Source: Larix sibirica
Lineage: Eukaryota; Streptophyta; Pinopsida; Pinales; Pinaceae
Length of the DNA: 10,215 bases
Assembly: GCA_004151065.3 (NCBI GenBank)
Contig: NWUY0300101488.1
Location: forward strand, 4,817 to 15,031
Reading direction: 5' to 3'
Positions 8,107-10,215 of this stretch are shown in pieces. A program made the position numbers and the translations under genes. The notes below the pieces were generated by a model, which had not been told where the DNA came from, made no database searches, and was given only the letters and a program-made list of their open reading frames with translations. Within the stretch, counting starts at the first letter, position 1. Every line of letters starts with the position of its first letter.

Positions 8107-8797
8107 GCTCCATAGCAGACTAACAACCATGAGGAGTAGAGGGATAGTAGAGAAATGATAAGGAATAATCTGTAGGGCCATAGTATCTTACAGCTCCATA
8201 TTGGCTTGGTGATATATTTATTTTGCAGTGTACTCTCTAATATTTAAGAAGAGAGGTACAATCCTTCATTATTAGAGATTTTACCCATGTAATGCTTCTT
8301 CACGGTAAATATTATCTTCATGGCATTCCATTGAGAACCTGGTATGTATTATTAGATGTAAATCCACTCAATAGAAGAAAAAATAGTGGCATAGTCAACC
8401 ATAAATATTTCAAGTGAGGCTACCATTGGATCATCCAAGGTAATTAAAGTGGTTTTGGGGGGGTATTGGGCCTTGAGGATGTTATCCTCAAGGTTCCCAT
8501 TACACCCTACAGGTCAATAAGCTTCCAACAATGGGCATGTTTCCTAAAATAAAGTTTGTATGTGAAAGGCATTCCCTTAATAAGATAATCATTGATTATT
8601 TCATGCAAGTACATGTGGAATCCATGTCATCTCATCATGATTCAGTACCCATGTGGATTTAGTAATGCATGAAATTCATGAGATACTTCTAGAAGCATTA
8701 AGAGAATACAAGAAATTATCCCTAACAGGAAAGAAAGGTTGCTAAAGCACTAGTTGAAAGGATTGAAAGAGGTCCATATCCTATTGTTATAATTTGA
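8107..8797. repeat. Long degenerate tandem repeat, copy 1
   Basis: First of three diverged units. Landmarks shared with the later copies are CCATAG followed by AACAACCA (8110-8130), GGCTTGGTGAT (8202), the block GGTAAATATTATCTTCATGG (8304-8323), TTGGATCATCCAAGG (8427) and, shared with copy 2, CATGTGGAATCCATGTCATCTC (about 8611). The unit is about 690 bases. It contains a perfect hairpin at 8471-8493 that copy 2 lacks. No known repeat family was recognised. The copies are too diverged for recent amplification. Confidence 0.8.
8471..8493. repeat. Perfect inverted repeat, 10-bp arms with 3-base loop
   Basis: CCTTGAGGAT, then GTT, then ATCCTCAAGG: the two arms are exact reverse complements. In tandem copy 2 the matching site (9245-9256) reads CCTTGAGGTTCC, with one arm followed directly by the sequence that follows the hairpin here. 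The structure was therefore either gained in copy 1 or deleted from copy 2. There is no poly-U run after it and no gene nearby, so it is not called a terminator. Confidence 0.85.
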
Positions 8798-9549
8798 GGT
8801 TTCAAAGAAGCCACCGATAAGAGTAGATGGATAACATAGTAGAGGAGAAAAAAAATATGTAGGAGACCATAACAAACCATATATGCACATATATTCTCAA
8901 TGGGATTGGTGATCTATGTTCCTTTACACTCTTATATTTAAGAAGAAAGGCACAATCCCCCATTTTGTTGGAGTTTTTATAGTTAGTATTGTGTTTCTTT
9001 AGGGTAAATATTATGTTCATGGCACTCTATTGAGTGTCTTTTATAATGTAGTTATATTCTTGTTTCACAATAGTTTAAGAATTCGTGGTATGTTTTATTT
9101 TCTTTTAAATCACAAAATATAAGAATAAGTAATAATGAAATCAAGCATAGGCTCACTTTGTTAATAGTAAGTTTTATACATGTTTCAGTTTATTGTCCAT
9201 TGGAATAGACAAGGTAGTTAAATAATTTTTATGTGGGTCTTATTCCTTGAGGTTCCAGGTCCAGTCCATATGTCAAGGGATTTCTAATGGTGGTTTGTTT
9301 AACTCAAAAAAATCTATATGTAAAAGGTATGTCATTGACAAGGTAGCCATCAATTATTCCTCTTAGATACATTTGGAAGCCATGTCATCTCCTTGGTAGT
9401 CAACCAGGTGGAGTCAACAGCACATAGAATTCACTAGAGGCTTCTAAAAGAATCAACAATATCCAAATCCCTAGCCCTAATGACCAAGAAGGGTGTTAAC
9501 CCTAGCTGAAATGATGGAAATGGGTTCAATTTTTATTGTAGTGATTTGT
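8798..9549. repeat. Long degenerate tandem repeat, copy 2
   Basis: Second unit, about 750 bases, aligning with both neighbours. Matching landmarks are AAGAGTAGATGGATAACA (8819), GGGATTGGTGAT (8902), GGTAAATATTATGTTCATGG (9003), TTGGAATAGACAAGG (9200) and GGAAGCCATGTCATCTCC (9375). With copy 3 it also shares TTCACAATAGTTTAA and a run ending AATCAAGCATAGGC, which copy 1 does not clearly show, so copies 2 and 3 seem closer to each other. The minus strand holds a 72-codon open frame (8802-9020) of unknown meaning. Confidence 0.8.
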
Positions 9550-9985
9550 TGTTCCATAGTATAACAACCACCAAGAGAAGTAGAGAGATAACAAAATAAA
9601 GGAGAAAGAGAATTGTGTCAAGGGCTATAGCATAACGTAGTGTCTCCTAAATCCATAATGGACTTGGTAATCTTTGTATTTTGCATTGCACTCTCTCATA
9701 TTTGAGAACAAAGGCACATTCCTTATTTTTCCTAAAATGTATACCCACACCAAGTGAGCGCCAAGTGTCTCCAAGGTAAATATTGTGTTCATGGAATTCC
9801 ATTGTGTGTCTTTGTTCTTATTTCACAATAGTTTTAATATGCATGTGGTGTGTTTTATTTTACATAAAATCACTAAATATAAGGAAAAACAATCATAATC
9901 AAGCATAGGCACCTCACTATGTTAGCAATATTTTTTCAATATCTTATGGGGGAAGATAATTGGAATATCCAAGGTGGTTTACATA
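9550..9985. repeat. Long degenerate tandem repeat, copy 3, partial
   Basis: Third unit, similar to the first 60 percent of the others. Landmarks are GTTCCATAG followed by AACAACCACC (9551-9573), GGACTTGGTAAT (9660), GGTAAATATTGTGTTCATGG (9775), TTCACAATAGTTTTAATATG (about 9824) and TTGGAATATCCAAGG (9960). Similarity fades after about 9985, so the unit is truncated or interrupted there. The stretch up to 10120 shows no recognisable feature. Confidence 0.75.
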
Positions 9986-10120
9986 TCATCATCCAATGAT
10001 ATAGTTGCTAGATAAGAATCTCACAAAAGAAGTAATAAACACGGCTCTTTATAGGAGCTTAGAATCAAAGGAAGCAATGATCAAATTTAAGGATCTTTTA
10101 AAGTAATACCCATGCCATAT

Positions 10121-10215
10121 CCCTGAGGGGTAGCTCAGTTGGTTGGAGCCTAATCCAAAGACCGTTTGATATTGAGTTCAGAGGTTCAATTCTCACGAAT
10201 CCAACTCTCTGGGTC
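10121..10215 (+). repeat. tRNA-like pol III head, probable SINE or tRNA pseudogene, cut by window end
   Basis: TAGCTCAGTTGG at 10131-10142 is a perfect A box, and GGTTCAATTCT at 10183-10193 is a near B box; together they form the internal promoter of RNA polymerase III. A D arm folds with GCTC (10133) pairing GAGC (10146) around a nine-base loop. The rest is poor: the anticodon stem does not form, the T stem has only three pairs (GAG/CTC), and the boxes are about 52 bases apart, longer than in a simple tRNA. CCCTGAG (10121-10127) can pair with CTCTGGG (10207-10213) with one mismatch. A functional tRNA is unlikely; a tRNA-derived SINE head or decayed tRNA fits, and its 3' part would lie beyond the window. 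Confidence 0.5.

Noticed and set aside
8457-8463. Run of seven G
   Set aside because: An isolated homopolymer without further G-runs at the spacing needed for a quadruplex.
8802-9020. 72-codon minus-strand frame as a real gene
   Set aside because: It lies within a tandem repeat unit, its counterparts in the other units are shorter or broken, and it matches no known family. It is kept only as part of a finding.
10124-10200. Functional tRNA gene
   Set aside because: The anticodon stem and a proper acceptor stem do not form and the T stem is short, so a tRNA-derived repeat or pseudogene is more likely.
1-10215. CRISPR array, bacterial operon or other prokaryotic system
   Set aside because: No regularly spaced short repeats, no operon layout and no prokaryotic genes are present. 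The content is a plant retrotransposon and repeats.

Overview
The window is plant nuclear DNA dominated by one old, full-length but dead Ty3/gypsy LTR retrotransposon on the + strand (about 867-7690). It carries a chromodomain at the end of pol, so it belongs to the chromovirus branch typical of plants. A long, heavily mutated element in AT-rich, gene-poor DNA suggests a seed plant with a large genome, perhaps a gymnosperm. The species cannot be read from the sequence, and no intact host gene is visible.

Layout. 1-866 is AT-rich unassigned flank that includes a perfect 45-base tandem duplication (730-819). 867-1885 is the 5' LTR. A decayed initiator-Met primer binding site follows (1890-1901), then a short leader. 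A gag-pol region runs from 2035 to 6635 in the order gag with zinc knuckle, aspartic protease, reverse transcriptase, RNase H, integrase, chromodomain. The last stop lies one base before the 3' LTR (6637-7690). The right flank has an unassigned stretch (7691-8106), about 2.6 diverged copies of a long tandem repeat of roughly 690-770 bases (8107-9985), and a degenerate tRNA-like sequence at the window edge (10121-10215) that may be the head of a SINE.

The retrotransposon genes would once have worked together: Gag to build the particle, protease to cut the polyprotein, RT/RNase H to copy the RNA from the tRNA primer, and integrase with its chromodomain to insert the copy, probably guided by chromatin marks. 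Now more than twenty in-frame stops and about nine frameshifts break the reading frame. Catalytic or metal-binding residues are changed in the zinc knuckle, protease, RNase H and integrase. The LTRs differ at roughly one base in six in the part aligned by eye. No source of active protein remains in this copy.

The least explained part is the tandem repeat in the right flank: its family was not recognised, its first copy has a perfect 23-base hairpin absent from the second, and all three copies share a short minus-strand peptide. No new defence, metabolic or regulatory system is supported by this sequence.
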